Origin: a bacterium
GTDB taxonomy: Bacteria; Patescibacteriota; Minisyncoccia; JACQLN01
Assembly (NCBI GenBank): GCA_030697795.1
Contig: JAUYOV010000003.1
Location: 1-48,000, forward strand
Direction of reading: 5' to 3'
Length of the DNA stretch: 48,000 nucleotides
In this document: positions 7,155 to 14,261 of the stretch, piece after piece
Position numbering within the stretch: position 1 is the first letter of the stretch
Layout of the letters: every line of letters starts with the position of its first letter
Notes under the pieces: model-generated
Seen by the model: only the letters and a program-made list of their open reading frames with translations
The model's database searches: none
Told to the model about the DNA's origin: nothing
Position numbers and translations under genes: made by a program

Positions 7155-8699
7155 TTAGTTCGCAATTTTTATTTTAAGCGATTGGCCGTATTTTTCAATA
7201 ATCTTTTTATTAAGCTCGTTATTTTTTAATAAAACCACAACCCGTTTGTCGGCAAACACTATTTTCCATTCGGGATCATTTAATATTCTGGCAAAAAAGG
7301 TTTGACCCCACGGGGTATAGTCGCGATACGAAAAAATTATAGCATTAAATTTATAAAGACTATTTTTTTCGTTCCAAACATCCTCGTCTTCTTGCATGGG
7401 TATTAATGTTTTTTCAAAAAATTCAGTAGGATAAGCTTCAGGGCGATTATCGGTAAAAACTTTCTTCTTGTCTGGCAAGCCGAAAATTAAATATCCGCCG
7501 ATGTCGTAATTGTTAAAAATGGGGCCTGTTATGTTATTTTCTTTAAAAAATTCTAAGGCTTGAATATTGCCACTTTCTAAGCCTAAGCCAAGATCTTGGG
7601 CTCTGGAGTATATAGTGCGAAATTCTCCCGAAAGAATAATAAGAATAATCAATATTAGTGTGGTAACAGCCGTGTGGCCGAGCCAGCGCACAGTTTCTGG
7701 TTTGGGCTTAAATAGGCGGGCTAGGTTACCCGCAATTAAAGGCAAAGCAAAAAGACCGAATATGGCAAAGTTTCTTATGGCCAGCCAGCCGGCCAGGCTA
7801 AAACCTAGCGTAAAGATAATATCGGTAGTTAATGTTCGACAGGATCGCAAATGCCATATTCTCGCGATCAGGCTTAAAATTAAAACTAAAAAAACAATTT
7901 TAAAAATGAGAAAATTTGGGCTAGGCAGTATGTTTTCTATAAACCAGACTGGCTGGTTTTCGGCTAAACGGTAGCCGAAGTTTTTAAAAATAGTTAGCGG
8001 GGCTAAAGTGCTGTTAATGCCAAAAGGGCTTACGGCCGTGGCTATGACGGAAAACAAAAGGGTCAGTGATAACTTTTTTATCAAATGCGACTTTTGAATT
8101 AGAGCTTCAATTAAAAAAGTGCCAATTAATATTAATCCCACAAAAAAGTAAATGTGGAGGTTGGTCCAAACAATTTGCAAAACAGGCAAAATGAACAAAT
8201 ATTTTGGGTTTATCTGGCCAGCTTTAATTTTTAAAATAAGCCAAAAAAATATGCCGGCCAGCAAATAGCTAAAAATTTCTGGCCGTATCTCGTTTCGTTC
8301 CAAAAGCAGGGGTAATAATGGTATGGCTACCAACGTAGCAATGGCCGGAAAAGATTTTGCGACGGCGATTCTAAAAAATAAAAACAGGGTAGCCAAGCTA
8401 GTTAAAATAAAAAATAGGCCTAGCCCTTTAAAACCAACCAGCTGCCACAGGCCGTAAAATATGAGCCCGCTTAACCAGTGATGATTGGTAGCGGGGAAGT
8501 CGGGATAAGTATAGGAATAGAAGTTGGTTTTTAAAACTTCAAAATTGCCCTGCCAGATCATCTCGCCGTTTTTAATATGTCGGCCTAAATCGGCGGTAAC
8601 CAAGTTTATAGGGTGAGCTAGTAACAGGGCGTAGCTAATCAAAAGAGCAAGTAAAGTTATAATTGGCAGGAGTTTTTTCGTCTTTAAGTCTTTAAACAT
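7155..8699 (-). CDS. Multi-pass membrane protein, possible GT-C glycosyltransferase
   Basis: A 514-residue protein with about ten to twelve hydrophobic helices. After the first helix comes a periplasmic-type loop DLGRHIKNGEMIW and NHHWLSGLIFYGLW, a layout seen in GT-C glycosyltransferases and oligosaccharyl-transferase-like proteins, where the first loop carries acidic residues. The C-terminal 130 residues are soluble and predicted outside (NIQALEFFKENN, IFNNYDIGGYLIF). It is upstream of, and coupled with, a family 2 glycosyltransferase, which supports a role in surface glycan or lipid-linked sugar transfer. The exact family could not be named from motifs alone. Confidence 0.7.
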   Translation of the reverse strand: MFKDLKTKKLLPIITLLALLISYALLLAHPINLVTADLGRHIKNGEMIWQGNFEVLKTNFYSYTYPDFPATNHHWLSGLIFYGLWQLVGFKGLGLFFILTSLATLFLFFRIAVAKSFPAIATLVAIPLLPLLLERNEIRPEIFSYLLAGIFFWLILKIKAGQINPKYLFILPVLQIVWTNLHIYFFVGLILIGTFLIEALIQKSHLIKKLSLTLLFSVIATAVSPFGINSTLAPLTIFKNFGYRLAENQPVWFIENILPSPNFLIFKIVFLVLILSLIARIWHLRSCRTLTTDIIFTLGFSLAGWLAIRNFAIFGLFALPLIAGNLARLFKPKPETVRWLGHTAVTTLILIILIILSGEFRTIYSRAQDLGLGLESGNIQALEFFKENNITGPIFNNYDIGGYLIFGLPDKKKVFTDNRPEAYPTEFFEKTLIPMQEDEDVWNEKNSLYKFNAIIFSYRDYTPWGQTFFARILNDPEWKIVFADKRVVVLLKNNELNKKIIEKYGQSLKIKIAN

Positions 8700-8912
8700 A
8701 TCTAGATAATAGCAGGTTAGTTTACAGTGTGGAAAACTTTATGTTCTAGTTGGTGTAAAATAAACATATAACTTTATTAAGCATTAAATGTTAAAAGGTC
8801 GTTTCTCGATTTGTTTTATTTTATTAGTTTGGTTTGGGTTGCCTGATATTAGGTCGATCAGGTTCTCTTAAAAAAAAGAGATACAAAACCCGCAATAAAC
8901 AAGAAAAAATAA
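8700..8912. other. Divergent intergenic region
   Basis: AT-rich gap between two divergent membrane-protein genes, so it should hold both promoters. A small hairpin (CCTGAT...ATCAGG, about 8840-8861) and an A/T-symmetric stretch (TCTCTTAAAAAAAAGAGA) precede the plus-strand gene. I see no clear -35/-10 pair and no Shine-Dalgarno site. Confidence 0.35.
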
Positions 8913-9596
8913 ATGTTTGTACAAACTTGGGGAGATACGATTGTAGCTTCGTTGCAAAATATGTGGGCGTTGATACTTGGTTTTTTGCCAAGCTTATTAG
9001 TTGCCCTCGTGGTAGTAATTATTGGCTGGATTGTAGCGTCTGCCGTAGGCAAGGTTATTTGGCAGGTTGTGGCTGCGATTCATGTGGATCAGCTTTTTGA
9101 AAGGCTGGGTTTTAAAAAGCCATTGGAACGAGCCGGCTTAAAACTAAATACAGGCAAGTTTTTGGGCGAGTTAGTTAAATGGTTCTTGGTTTTGGTTTTT
9201 GTTATGGCTGCTACAGATATTCTTGGTTTGACAGAAGTAACCAGTTTCTTACAGTTGGTTCTTTCTTACATTCCTAATATTATTGTGGCCGTGCTTATTC
9301 TTTTGGCGGGCTCGGCTTTCGCTAACTTCTTGCAGAAATTGGTTAAGGCTTCTGCCGAAACAGCCGATTTGTTGCATTCCGGTTTTGTGGGCTCGGTAGC
9401 CAAGTGGACTATTTTGATTTTTGCGATGTTTGCTGCTTTGGATCAGTTAGGCGTAGCTAGAACCTTCATAATTACCTTGTTACAAGGTTTTGTGGCGATG
9501 TTGGCTATTGCCGGCGGTTTAGCTTTTGGCTTAGGTGGCCAAAACGCAGCCCGTTCGTTCTTAGACAAAGTCCGAGACGAAATGAGCGATCGTTAG
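8913..9596 (+). CDS. Mechanosensitive-channel-like membrane protein with conserved TM-helix repeats
   Basis: A 227-residue protein with five or six hydrophobic helices. The first (LLVALVVVIIGWIVASAVGKVIW) and a later one (IIVAVLILLAGSAFANFL) are the amphipathic, Gly/Ala-rich TM-helix repeat typical of small MscS-related proteins. The last helix (GFVAMLAIAGGLAFGLGGQN) resembles the pore helix of MscS, but the large cytoplasmic MscS domain is absent. It ends with a short basic tail. It probably forms a small membrane pore or scaffold responding to membrane tension; function is inferred only from the helix type. It is monocistronic and followed by a terminator. Confidence 0.75.
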   Translation: MFVQTWGDTIVASLQNMWALILGFLPSLLVALVVVIIGWIVASAVGKVIWQVVAAIHVDQLFERLGFKKPLERAGLKLNTGKFLGELVKWFLVLVFVMAATDILGLTEVTSFLQLVLSYIPNIIVAVLILLAGSAFANFLQKLVKASAETADLLHSGFVGSVAKWTILIFAMFAALDQLGVARTFIITLLQGFVAMLAIAGGLAFGLGGQNAARSFLDKVRDEMSDR

Positions 9597-9633
9597 CTCG
9601 ACTTCGCTCGCTACAAGTAGTTTTAGTGACGAA

Positions 9634-9669
9634 AAAATCCCTCCGTAGTAATACGGTGGGATTTTGATT
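9634..9669 (+). terminator. Rho-independent terminator
   Basis: 14-bp stem with one T-T mismatch (9634-9647 with 9652-9665, loop GTAA) running into a T-rich tail. It closes the mechanosensitive-channel-like gene. Confidence 0.75.
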
Positions 9670-9707
9670 TTATCGGGCTATTGTTGTATTCTTTCTAAGT
9701 ATATTTA

Positions 9708-9779
9708 GGGCAATTAGCTCAGTGGTAGAGCGACTCGTTTACACCGAGTAGGCTGTAGGTTCGAGTCCTGCACCGTCCA
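9708..9779 (+). pseudogene. tRNA-Val-like gene (TAC) with mismatched acceptor stem
   Basis: The D arm, anticodon arm (ACTCG-TTTACAC-CGAGT, anticodon TAC) and T arm are intact and nearly match the tRNA-Val at 11440-11512. The acceptor 5' strand GGGCAAT does not fit the 3' strand ACCGTCC: positions 5 and 6 are A-C mismatches and position 3 is a G-T wobble. It looks like a chimera of the 5' end of another tRNA and the 3' end of tRNA-Val. It may be dead or weakly functional. Confidence 0.65.
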
Positions 9780-9791
9780 CATTGTGCAAAA

Positions 9792-9831
9792 TACACCGAG
9801 TAGGTCGGAGGTTCAATCCCTTCAGCGCGCA
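9792..9831 (+). pseudogene. 3' half of a second tRNA
   Basis: Starts with TACACCGAGTAGG, identical to the 3' side of the tRNA-Val anticodon arm, then a T arm (GGAGG-TTCAATC-CCTTC) and an acceptor 3' strand AGCGCGC with discriminator A. There is no matching 5' half upstream, so it is a fragment. Confidence 0.6.
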
Positions 9832-9886
9832 CAAAGCATACACTATGTATAAAAATGGCTTAAAAGCTGGGTTTTCTAGCCAGCTA

Positions 9887-9916
9887 TTGACAAAAGACTA
9901 TTTGATATGATAGTAT
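9887..9916 (+). promoter_or_regulatory. Candidate sigma70 promoter
   Basis: Consensus -35 TTGACA (9887-9892), 18-nt spacer, -10 TAGTAT (9911-9916), about 60 nt before the gene at 9977. Confidence 0.6.
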
Positions 9917-9976
9917 ATAGGCATACAGTAACAGCCAGATCTTTAGGAAACTAACCCCTTTTTAGGAGATATTCCA

Positions 9977-10351
9977 ATGCGTACTATCGCTTGCTTCCTA
10001 ATCGCAGTTTTTGCCACTTCTGCCTTTGCGGCTGATTCCTGGACGGACAACGTCAACAAGGCCCAGAACGGGAAATGGTGGAAAAAGAATGGAGTTTTCC
10101 AGTCCAAGGACAAGACAGTGACGTTCTGTGTCGCCGAGGACAAGTCCCGAATGCTCCAGATGGCCATCGACAAGGCAGTCTGGGAAGCAGCCGATGTGTT
10201 GGCCAAGCAGTTCAAGGCCGACATAAAAGAAGTCAAAATAGCGATCGGTCCCGAGATCTCTGAGCGGCACAAGGAAGACGACGGTATCTATACTGCCCGA
10301 GTTCTGGTGGCGGTGTATACCGAGACCCTCCAGAATATGGAGAAGAAATAG
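9977..10351 (+). CDS. Small exported protein of unknown function
   Basis: 124 residues. The N-terminus MRTIACFLIAVFATSAFAAD is a clear signal peptide with a cleavage site after AFA. The mature part of about 106 residues mixes helix and strand (WTDNVNKAQNGKWWKK, then VTFCVAEDKSRMLQMAIDKA) and has a single Cys. No family recognised. It has a good ribosome binding site (AGGAGAT, 9964-9970), its own promoter and its own terminator. Codon choice is GC-rich compared with the housekeeping genes, like the gene at 5699. It is likely to be periplasmic or secreted. Confidence 0.8.
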   Translation: MRTIACFLIAVFATSAFAADSWTDNVNKAQNGKWWKKNGVFQSKDKTVTFCVAEDKSRMLQMAIDKAVWEAADVLAKQFKADIKEVKIAIGPEISERHKEDDGIYTARVLVAVYTETLQNMEKK

Positions 10352-10367
10352 AAAGGGGAAACGCACA

Positions 10368-10407
10368 AGGCGCTCCGACCAAAATGGTCGCGAGCGCCTC
10401 TTTTTTA
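10368..10407 (+). terminator. Rho-independent terminator
   Basis: Stem AGGCGCT/AGCGCCT with an inner CGACC/GGTCG stem and loop AAAA, followed by CTTTTTT. It ends the small exported-protein gene and lies 7 nt from the convergent gene. Confidence 0.85.
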
Positions 10408-10413
10408 TATTTT

Positions 10414-11325
10414 TTAGTGTTGAGGTTGTTTTGTTAGTTCGTATGTTTCAGCTAATAATTCTTTAGCTTTTTCTTCGTCTAACTTGCCCATCCGTGAGAG
10501 GTCAATCATCATTTCTTGCAAATCTCGTAGATTTTGTCTTATAAACTGTGTATTATTACGCAAGAAATCAATAGTATCTTTTACCATAACAGGAATTTTT
10601 TCTTGAGGTATGACTCCGGATTCAAAGACATCTCTACCGTTTCTAAATGTTAGAAGTTTCATTTGTTCAACTTGTTGACTATAAGGATCTCTTTCTTTGC
10701 TTGGTTCAAAAATATCTCTTAATGCTTTGTTTTTTATTTCTACTAACTCTCTTTTCTCTTGAAGTATACTTGTGGAGAGTTCTTGCGACATCCCACGATA
10801 CTTAAGAGCTTTAACAGCGTAGACAAGTTTACCTTCGTTTAGATCAGGTCTTCTTATCATGCCGTTTAATTCTCTTACAGTTACATTAGCTTGTTCGCTT
10901 ATTGACCTAGCAAAACTTCGGTCTTGTTTGGCGATTTTATCTAGCAGTTCTTGGGGTATAAATCTCTCATTACTTTTTTTTAACATATCCCAGACCACAC
11001 CCTTGGCTTTTTCTGTGTCAATTATTTGGGTATCTAGGAGTTTTTCGGTTATTTCAGCGGTTGCCTTAAGATTAGTAAACTCCGGAGTTCCTAAGGTTGA
11101 TTCTATTGCGGTTTTTTGTTCTGGAGAAAGGTCATTTGGCCCAGTTACTGAACTCAAATCAATTTTTTCGTGGTTAGGTGTATATATAGTATTTTCTCTT
11201 TGGTCCGTTTCTTGATTTTTTTGTTGCAAAAACTCTTGAGCGAATTTTTGAGCTTCGCTTTGTTCAGCTTCTATTTTTTGTTCTTCTTGTGGCGGAACAT
11301 AGCCACCTTCGTGTTCTAGAGACAT
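10414..11325 (-). CDS. Uncharacterised 303-aa helical protein
   Basis: Not recognised. Soluble, strongly charged and almost wholly helical. Residues 1-55 are Glu/Gln-rich and probably disordered; the rest has several amphipathic helices (for example EITEKLLDTQIIDTEKAKG and LRNNTQFIRQNLRDLQEMM). It has no signal peptide. ATG at 11325 is followed by a plausible N-terminus and lies in an AT-rich gap upstream of tRNA-Val, which is on the same strand. Nothing in the sequence points to a reaction or partner. Confidence 0.75.
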   Translation of the reverse strand: MSLEHEGGYVPPQEEQKIEAEQSEAQKFAQEFLQQKNQETDQRENTIYTPNHEKIDLSSVTGPNDLSPEQKTAIESTLGTPEFTNLKATAEITEKLLDTQIIDTEKAKGVVWDMLKKSNERFIPQELLDKIAKQDRSFARSISEQANVTVRELNGMIRRPDLNEGKLVYAVKALKYRGMSQELSTSILQEKRELVEIKNKALRDIFEPSKERDPYSQQVEQMKLLTFRNGRDVFESGVIPQEKIPVMVKDTIDFLRNNTQFIRQNLRDLQEMMIDLSRMGKLDEEKAKELLAETYELTKQPQH

Positions 11326-11352
11326 ATTATTTATATATTATTAATAAAATCG

Positions 11353-11400
11353 GTGGGCGCTCAAGGGATCGAACCCCGAAGTAGAACTAAGGTTCACTAC
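11353..11400 (-). pseudogene. 3' tRNA remnant next to tRNA-Val
   Basis: On the minus strand this reads a T arm (CGGGG-TTCGATC-CCTTG), an acceptor 3' strand AGCGCCC and discriminator A. Upstream on that strand is a hairpin (GTAGTGAAC with GTTCTAC) rather than an anticodon arm, and no GGGCGCT partner strand is present. It is probably the 3' end of a lost or rearranged tRNA; a damaged class II tRNA is the alternative. Confidence 0.5.
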
Positions 11401-11428
11401 GGGGCAAGCCTTGGACCTATTCGGTTTT

Positions 11429-11524
11429 CCCGCACATAGTGGACGGTGCAGGACTCGAACCTGCGGCCTACTCGGTGTAAACGAGTCGCTCTGCCGACTG
11501 AGCTAACCGTCCACTATGTGCGGG
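11429..11524. repeat. 19-bp inverted repeat enclosing tRNA-Val
   Basis: CCCGCACATAGTGGACGGT (11429-11447) is the exact inverse of 11506-11524. The acceptor stem of the tRNA is thus extended by about 11 extra base pairs outside the mature tRNA. This could form a long precursor hairpin or mark an inversion or duplication. Confidence 0.85.
11440..11512 (-). tRNA. tRNA-Val (TAC)
   Basis: A 73-nt cloverleaf. Acceptor GGACGGT pairs with ACCGTCC, anticodon arm ACTCG-TTTACAC-CGAGT, and the T arm GCAGG-TTCGAGT-CCTGC is perfect. Discriminator A; CCA not encoded. This is the intact partner of the chimeric copy at 9708. Confidence 0.93.
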
Positions 11525-11538
11525 ATGCAATTTGACTA

Positions 11539-11946
11539 TTATTTAGAAACAGGACTGATTTCAAAAATATTATGATCCTTCTCAAATTTAATCTTGTGCT
11601 TATCAAAAAATCCTGCTTGACCTAACAGTACACCTACATATGGACTGTTTATAAATCCTACGGGAATTTTGATGGGTTTAAGGTGTTTAGGTTTTATTTC
11701 GATTTCAACCAAAAACTCTTCACTTTGACCCGTGATTCCAGTTACAACAGATTTCTTACTTTGCGATAGATCAATACCTAAAACCTTCGCTATTTCTATA
11801 TGGAATAATGATCTATCTGCTCCAGAATCCACCAGCGCCAGTTGTTTGTGGCTACCATTCGGTCCATAAATTTCGACTTCTAACATCGATCTTTTTATGA
11901 ACTTATTATTTCCCGCTGGAAAATAGGTAGTATATTCGTATTTCAT
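11539..11946 (-). CDS. Retropepsin-like aspartic protease family protein
   Basis: 135 residues forming one aspartic-protease half-domain. The active-site motif is LALVDSGADRSLF, followed by IEIAKVLGIDL and a second strand with GVLLGQAGFFDK. Retropepsins work as dimers, so a homodimer is expected. It has no signal peptide. It overlaps the DUF5678-type gene upstream by four bases, and the same gene pair occurs again at 25442-26040, so the two proteins probably work together. Whether it cleaves a specific substrate or only binds peptide is unknown. Confidence 0.8.
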   Translation of the reverse strand: MKYEYTTYFPAGNNKFIKRSMLEVEIYGPNGSHKQLALVDSGADRSLFHIEIAKVLGIDLSQSKKSVVTGITGQSEEFLVEIEIKPKHLKPIKIPVGFINSPYVGVLLGQAGFFDKHKIKFEKDHNIFEISPVSK

Positions 11947-12152
11947 CTGGGACTTAGCGGTGCATAGACTAACGGCATAACCTTGTGAAATATCAGATCT
12001 TTTTTGTTGCCCCCAACTTTGGCGACCAGTTCTTGCAGAGTATTGCCGCTTGAAATTATTTTCTTATAATCCGGAGATATAGCTACCCATTTATTTACAA
12101 ATGGCTTTAGTATTTTAGATAAATTAATAGTTCTTGTTGCATTTTTAGTCAT
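11943..12152 (-). CDS. DUF5678-type small protein
   Basis: 69 residues with the pattern W-VAISPDYKKIISSGNTLQELV, a strand-turn-strand followed by helix, as in DUF5678 proteins. It ends in a strand (LIFHKVMPLVYAP). The stop overlaps the start of the retropepsin-like gene (ATGA). A paralogue at 25442 has WVAFVNGEVVANGETLKELM in the same place. Function unknown. The fixed order with a protease gene resembles a two-gene module such as toxin-antitoxin or protease-inhibitor, but this is only an inference from gene order. Confidence 0.75.
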   Translation of the reverse strand: MTKNATRTINLSKILKPFVNKWVAISPDYKKIISSGNTLQELVAKVGGNKKDLIFHKVMPLVYAPLSPR

Positions 12153-12202
12153 ATTTTTATTGAATGCTATGTTAGCATGTTCTCACGTTTGGGTAAAACC
12201 GA

Positions 12203-12916
12203 TCAAAACTCCACTCTCTGTTTGCAATTTTTAACTATCTCAAAAGCTTCTTCGGCGGTGTCTACCATTTTGTATAGATTCATATCCTCTTTATCTATAG
12301 CTAGGTGTTTTTTAAATACGGTTTTATCTATCCAGGCTAAAAGTTCGGTCCAGTATTCTCGGCCTACAATAACAATGGGAATGTCGGCGCTGACTTTTCT
12401 GGTTTGGACCAAAGTGACCAGTTCAAAAAATTCGTCTAGCGTGCCAAAGCCGCCCGGAAAGAAAACATAAGCCCACGAAGAATAAGACAGCATTACTTTT
12501 CTGGTAAAGAAATAATGAAAATTTGCGCTGTGCTTTACATAGGGGTTAGTGCGTTGTTCGCTTGGCAACTGAATATTTAAACCCACAGATTCGCCCTTGG
12601 CTTCGTAAGCGCCACGGTTGCCAGCTTCCATAATACCAGGCCCGCCACCGGTTATTACGGTAAAACCTTCTTTAGCCAGCAGACCGCCAAGTTTTTGGGC
12701 TTCTTTATACCAGTGGTCGGTTTCCTCAAAACGGGCTGAGCCAAAAAAGGTGACTGTTTTTTTGTAATCGTACAGAAATTGAAAACCTTCCACCAGTTCC
12801 GCCATTATTCTAAAAACTCGCCAATGAAAACTTTCGCGGAAATCTTTTTTATCGCCGTGTTTGTGTACGGGCAGTTTGGAAGCTGGCAAATTAAATTTAG
12901 GTTCTTGAGGGGGCAT
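12203..12916 (-). CDS. LOG-family (TIGR00730-type) nucleotide phosphoribohydrolase
   Basis: A 237-residue Rossmann-fold protein of the lysine-decarboxylase-like/LOG family. It carries VTFFGSARFEE, the nucleotide-binding GGGPGIMEAGNRGA and the catalytic PGGFGTLDEFFE. Characterised members release the base from nucleoside 5'-monophosphates (cytokinin activation in plants and some bacteria, or general nucleotide salvage). It is complete, with an ATG start and Pro/Lys-rich N-terminus. It stands alone between the DUF5678 pair and a small regulator. Confidence 0.9.
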   Translation of the reverse strand: MPPQEPKFNLPASKLPVHKHGDKKDFRESFHWRVFRIMAELVEGFQFLYDYKKTVTFFGSARFEETDHWYKEAQKLGGLLAKEGFTVITGGGPGIMEAGNRGAYEAKGESVGLNIQLPSEQRTNPYVKHSANFHYFFTRKVMLSYSSWAYVFFPGGFGTLDEFFELVTLVQTRKVSADIPIVIVGREYWTELLAWIDKTVFKKHLAIDKEDMNLYKMVDTAEEAFEIVKNCKQRVEF

Positions 12917-12990
12917 TTAGTTTTCGCTAATATAGCTAATCAATACAACTGAATTATATCACTAATTAAGTTTATTTTTTACACAATAAT

Positions 12991-13020
12991 AAATGGCGTC
13001 GTTTTTGTTCGACGCCATTT
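12991..13020 (-). terminator. Hairpin terminator
   Basis: 11-bp perfect stem (12991-13001 with 13010-13020) just after the stop of the minus-strand gene at 13026. The tail on the minus strand is AT-rich rather than a clean T run. Confidence 0.6.
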
Positions 13021-13025
13021 AGCCG

Positions 13026-13340
13026 TTAAGCGGCTTTATTGAGGCAGCAGCTCCCCTTAAAAATTGACTCTGCGCCATTTTCTTTCTCCCCAGAAAGAAG
13101 TAGTGATTTTTGAGTTTGTCCAGCCGAAGTTAGTGTGTAAAAGTTGGCTAGACGATGGCCTTCAACTTTGCGCTCGGCTTTGGTGATGAGCCTTTTCGCA
13201 GTCAGCTGTTCCAAAGCCGATTGCATATCGGCCCAACTTACGCTTTTGCTTCTAATCTGCGACCAGACCTGTTCGTTTAGATCCATCTCGCGAACACCCA
13301 ATACCAGCAAGACCTTCTGGCAGGTACACAAAGCTTTCAT
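13026..13340 (-). CDS. Small protein, possible winged-helix regulator
   Basis: 104 residues from ATG at 13340, chosen because GGAGGTG lies 7-8 nt upstream on the minus strand. The middle shows SWADMQSALEQLTAKRLITKAERKVEG followed by FYTLTSAGQTQK, a helix-helix-wing pattern typical of small winged-helix transcription factors. Four Cys residues occur near the two ends (CTC near the N-terminus and CC near the C-terminus), which could bind metal or form disulfides. Function is not otherwise recognisable. Confidence 0.65.
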   Translation of the reverse strand: MKALCTCQKVLLVLGVREMDLNEQVWSQIRSKSVSWADMQSALEQLTAKRLITKAERKVEGHRLANFYTLTSAGQTQKSLLLSGEKENGAESIFKGSCCLNKAA

Positions 13341-13389
13341 GTTTATCACCTCCTTTCTTTTGTAGAATTTAAGGAACAAGTTACCACTG

Positions 13390-13564
13390 GTGCGCGGGAG
13401 AGGAGTCGGTCACAACTCTTTTGCTTCGCAAAAGGTCGCGACCCTGCCTCGTCTGTCTCGCTTTGCTCGACATGACTCCGGCTTTCTTATCCTCACGCAC
13501 GCCAAGTAGTTGGCGTGCTTCCCGTGCTCGCTTACTTCGTTCGCTGTGCGCGGGAGAGGAGTCG
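13390..13564. repeat. Direct repeat of the tRNA-Leu 3' end
   Basis: The 19-nt sequence GTGCGCGGGAGAGGAGTCG occurs at 13390-13408 and again at 13546-13564, the second being the 3' end of the tRNA-Leu gene. The 137 bp between them hold hairpins (CTTTTGCTTCGCAAAAG and CACGCCAAGTAGTTGGCGTG) and no gene. A duplicated tRNA 3' end is the classic footprint of site-specific integration, but the insert is tiny, so it may be a decayed or minimal element. Confidence 0.75.
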
Positions 13565-13629
13565 AACCTCCATGCCCTTACGGGCGCATCCACCTCAAGG
13601 ATGTGCGTCTGCCATTTCGCCACCCGCGC
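13547..13629 (-). tRNA. tRNA-Leu (GAG)
   Basis: An 83-nt class II tRNA. Acceptor GCGCGGG pairs with CCCGCGC, anticodon arm CATCC-TTGAGGT-GGATG gives GAG, and there is a long variable arm (CGCCCGTAAGGGCA) and a T arm GGAGG-TTCGACT-CCTCT (last pair non-canonical). Discriminator A; CCA not encoded. Confidence 0.92.
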
Positions 13630-13674
13630 ATTTGATAAGGGTATTATAGGCAAATCCATGCTTATTTTCAAATC

Positions 13675-13708
13675 AAAAAGGACCGCCCTTCTTGGAAGGA
13701 CGGTCCTT
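13675..13708 (-). terminator. Rho-independent terminator of rplS
   Basis: 8-bp stem AAGGACCG/CGGTCCTT extended by an inner CCTT/AAGG after one mismatch. On the minus strand it runs into a T tract (complement of 13675-13679), directly after rplS. Confidence 0.8.
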
Positions 13709-13714
13709 AGGTAT

Positions 13715-14173
13715 TTATTCTTTTTCAGATTTAGGAGTTGTATCAAACATCACCCTCTTAGGGGCTCTATGATATTTTTCCCTTAAGTGATAGAGCTTAG
13801 CTTTTCTTACCTTTGTTCTAGATACTATTTCTATTTTTTTTAGAGTAGGCGAGTATATAGGATATATTTTTTCTACCGCAATTCCGCCGGATAGTTTTCT
13901 TACAGTAAAAGATCCACCCGGTTCGTTGCCGTGTTTTCTGGCAATAACCACACCTTCAAAAACCTGTATTCTCTCTACTGGGCCCTTGTCTCCGCCGCCA
14001 GATCTTTCCAAGGCCTTTTTAGCTGTTTTGGAAATATTCTTTTTGGTGGTGGTTATTTCCTTAATAAGCTGGTGGACTTTAATAGTATCGCCAACTTTAA
14101 AACCAGCCTTTAAGGCCGCATTTTCCTTTAGACTATCGTATTCCGATTTAATAAATTCTTGGAGTTTATTCAT
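13715..14173 (-). CDS. rplS: 50S ribosomal protein L19
   Basis: 152 residues. The family core is clear: GDTIKVHQLIKE near the start, RIQVFEGVVIARKHG, GGSFTVRKLSGGIAVEKIYPIYSPTLKKIEI and RRTKVRKAKLYHLR-like end (here SRTKVRKAKLYHLREKYHRA). Compared with standard L19 (about 115 residues) there is an extra basic segment between IKE and ERIQVFEG (about residues 42-68, TTKKNISKTAKKALER) and a C-terminal tail. L19 sits at the subunit interface. ATG at 14173 is chosen from homology; an 80-bp inverted-repeat element ends 4 nt before it and there is no Shine-Dalgarno site. Confidence 0.93.
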   Translation of the reverse strand: MNKLQEFIKSEYDSLKENAALKAGFKVGDTIKVHQLIKEITTTKKNISKTAKKALERSGGGDKGPVERIQVFEGVVIARKHGNEPGGSFTVRKLSGGIAVEKIYPIYSPTLKKIEIVSRTKVRKAKLYHLREKYHRAPKRVMFDTTPKSEKE

Positions 14174-14177
14174 AACC

Positions 14178-14258
14178 AGCGACACTAATTACGAATGACA
14201 CACGAATCTACGAATTAGATCTATTCGCGTCATTCGGGTGCATTCGAGTATTGGCGTC
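14178..14258. repeat. 80-bp inverted-repeat element upstream of rplS
   Basis: Begins AGCGACACTAATTACGAATG and ends with the near-inverse CATTCGAGTATTGGCGTC; inside are further ACGAAT/ATTCG copies. The same element with the same edge (GTGTCGCTGGTT then ATGAATAA) lies directly before rnc (46964-47043). Related fragments are inside cca (2140-2190) and before thrS (40235-40275). Confidence 0.8.
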
Positions 14259-14261
14259 AGA

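Noticed and set aside
8834-9100. 88-codon Cys-rich plus-strand frame
   Set aside because: It overlaps the start of the mechanosensitive-channel-like gene in another frame, and the membrane protein has clear helix pattern and homology-type motifs.
12177-12470. 97-codon plus-strand frame opposite the LOG-family gene
   Set aside because: It lies wholly over the conserved minus-strand LOG-family coding sequence and has no ribosome site.
13381-13746. 121-codon minus-strand frame over the tRNA-Leu region
   Set aside because: It reads through the tRNA, its duplicated end and hairpins, and has no protein-like composition.
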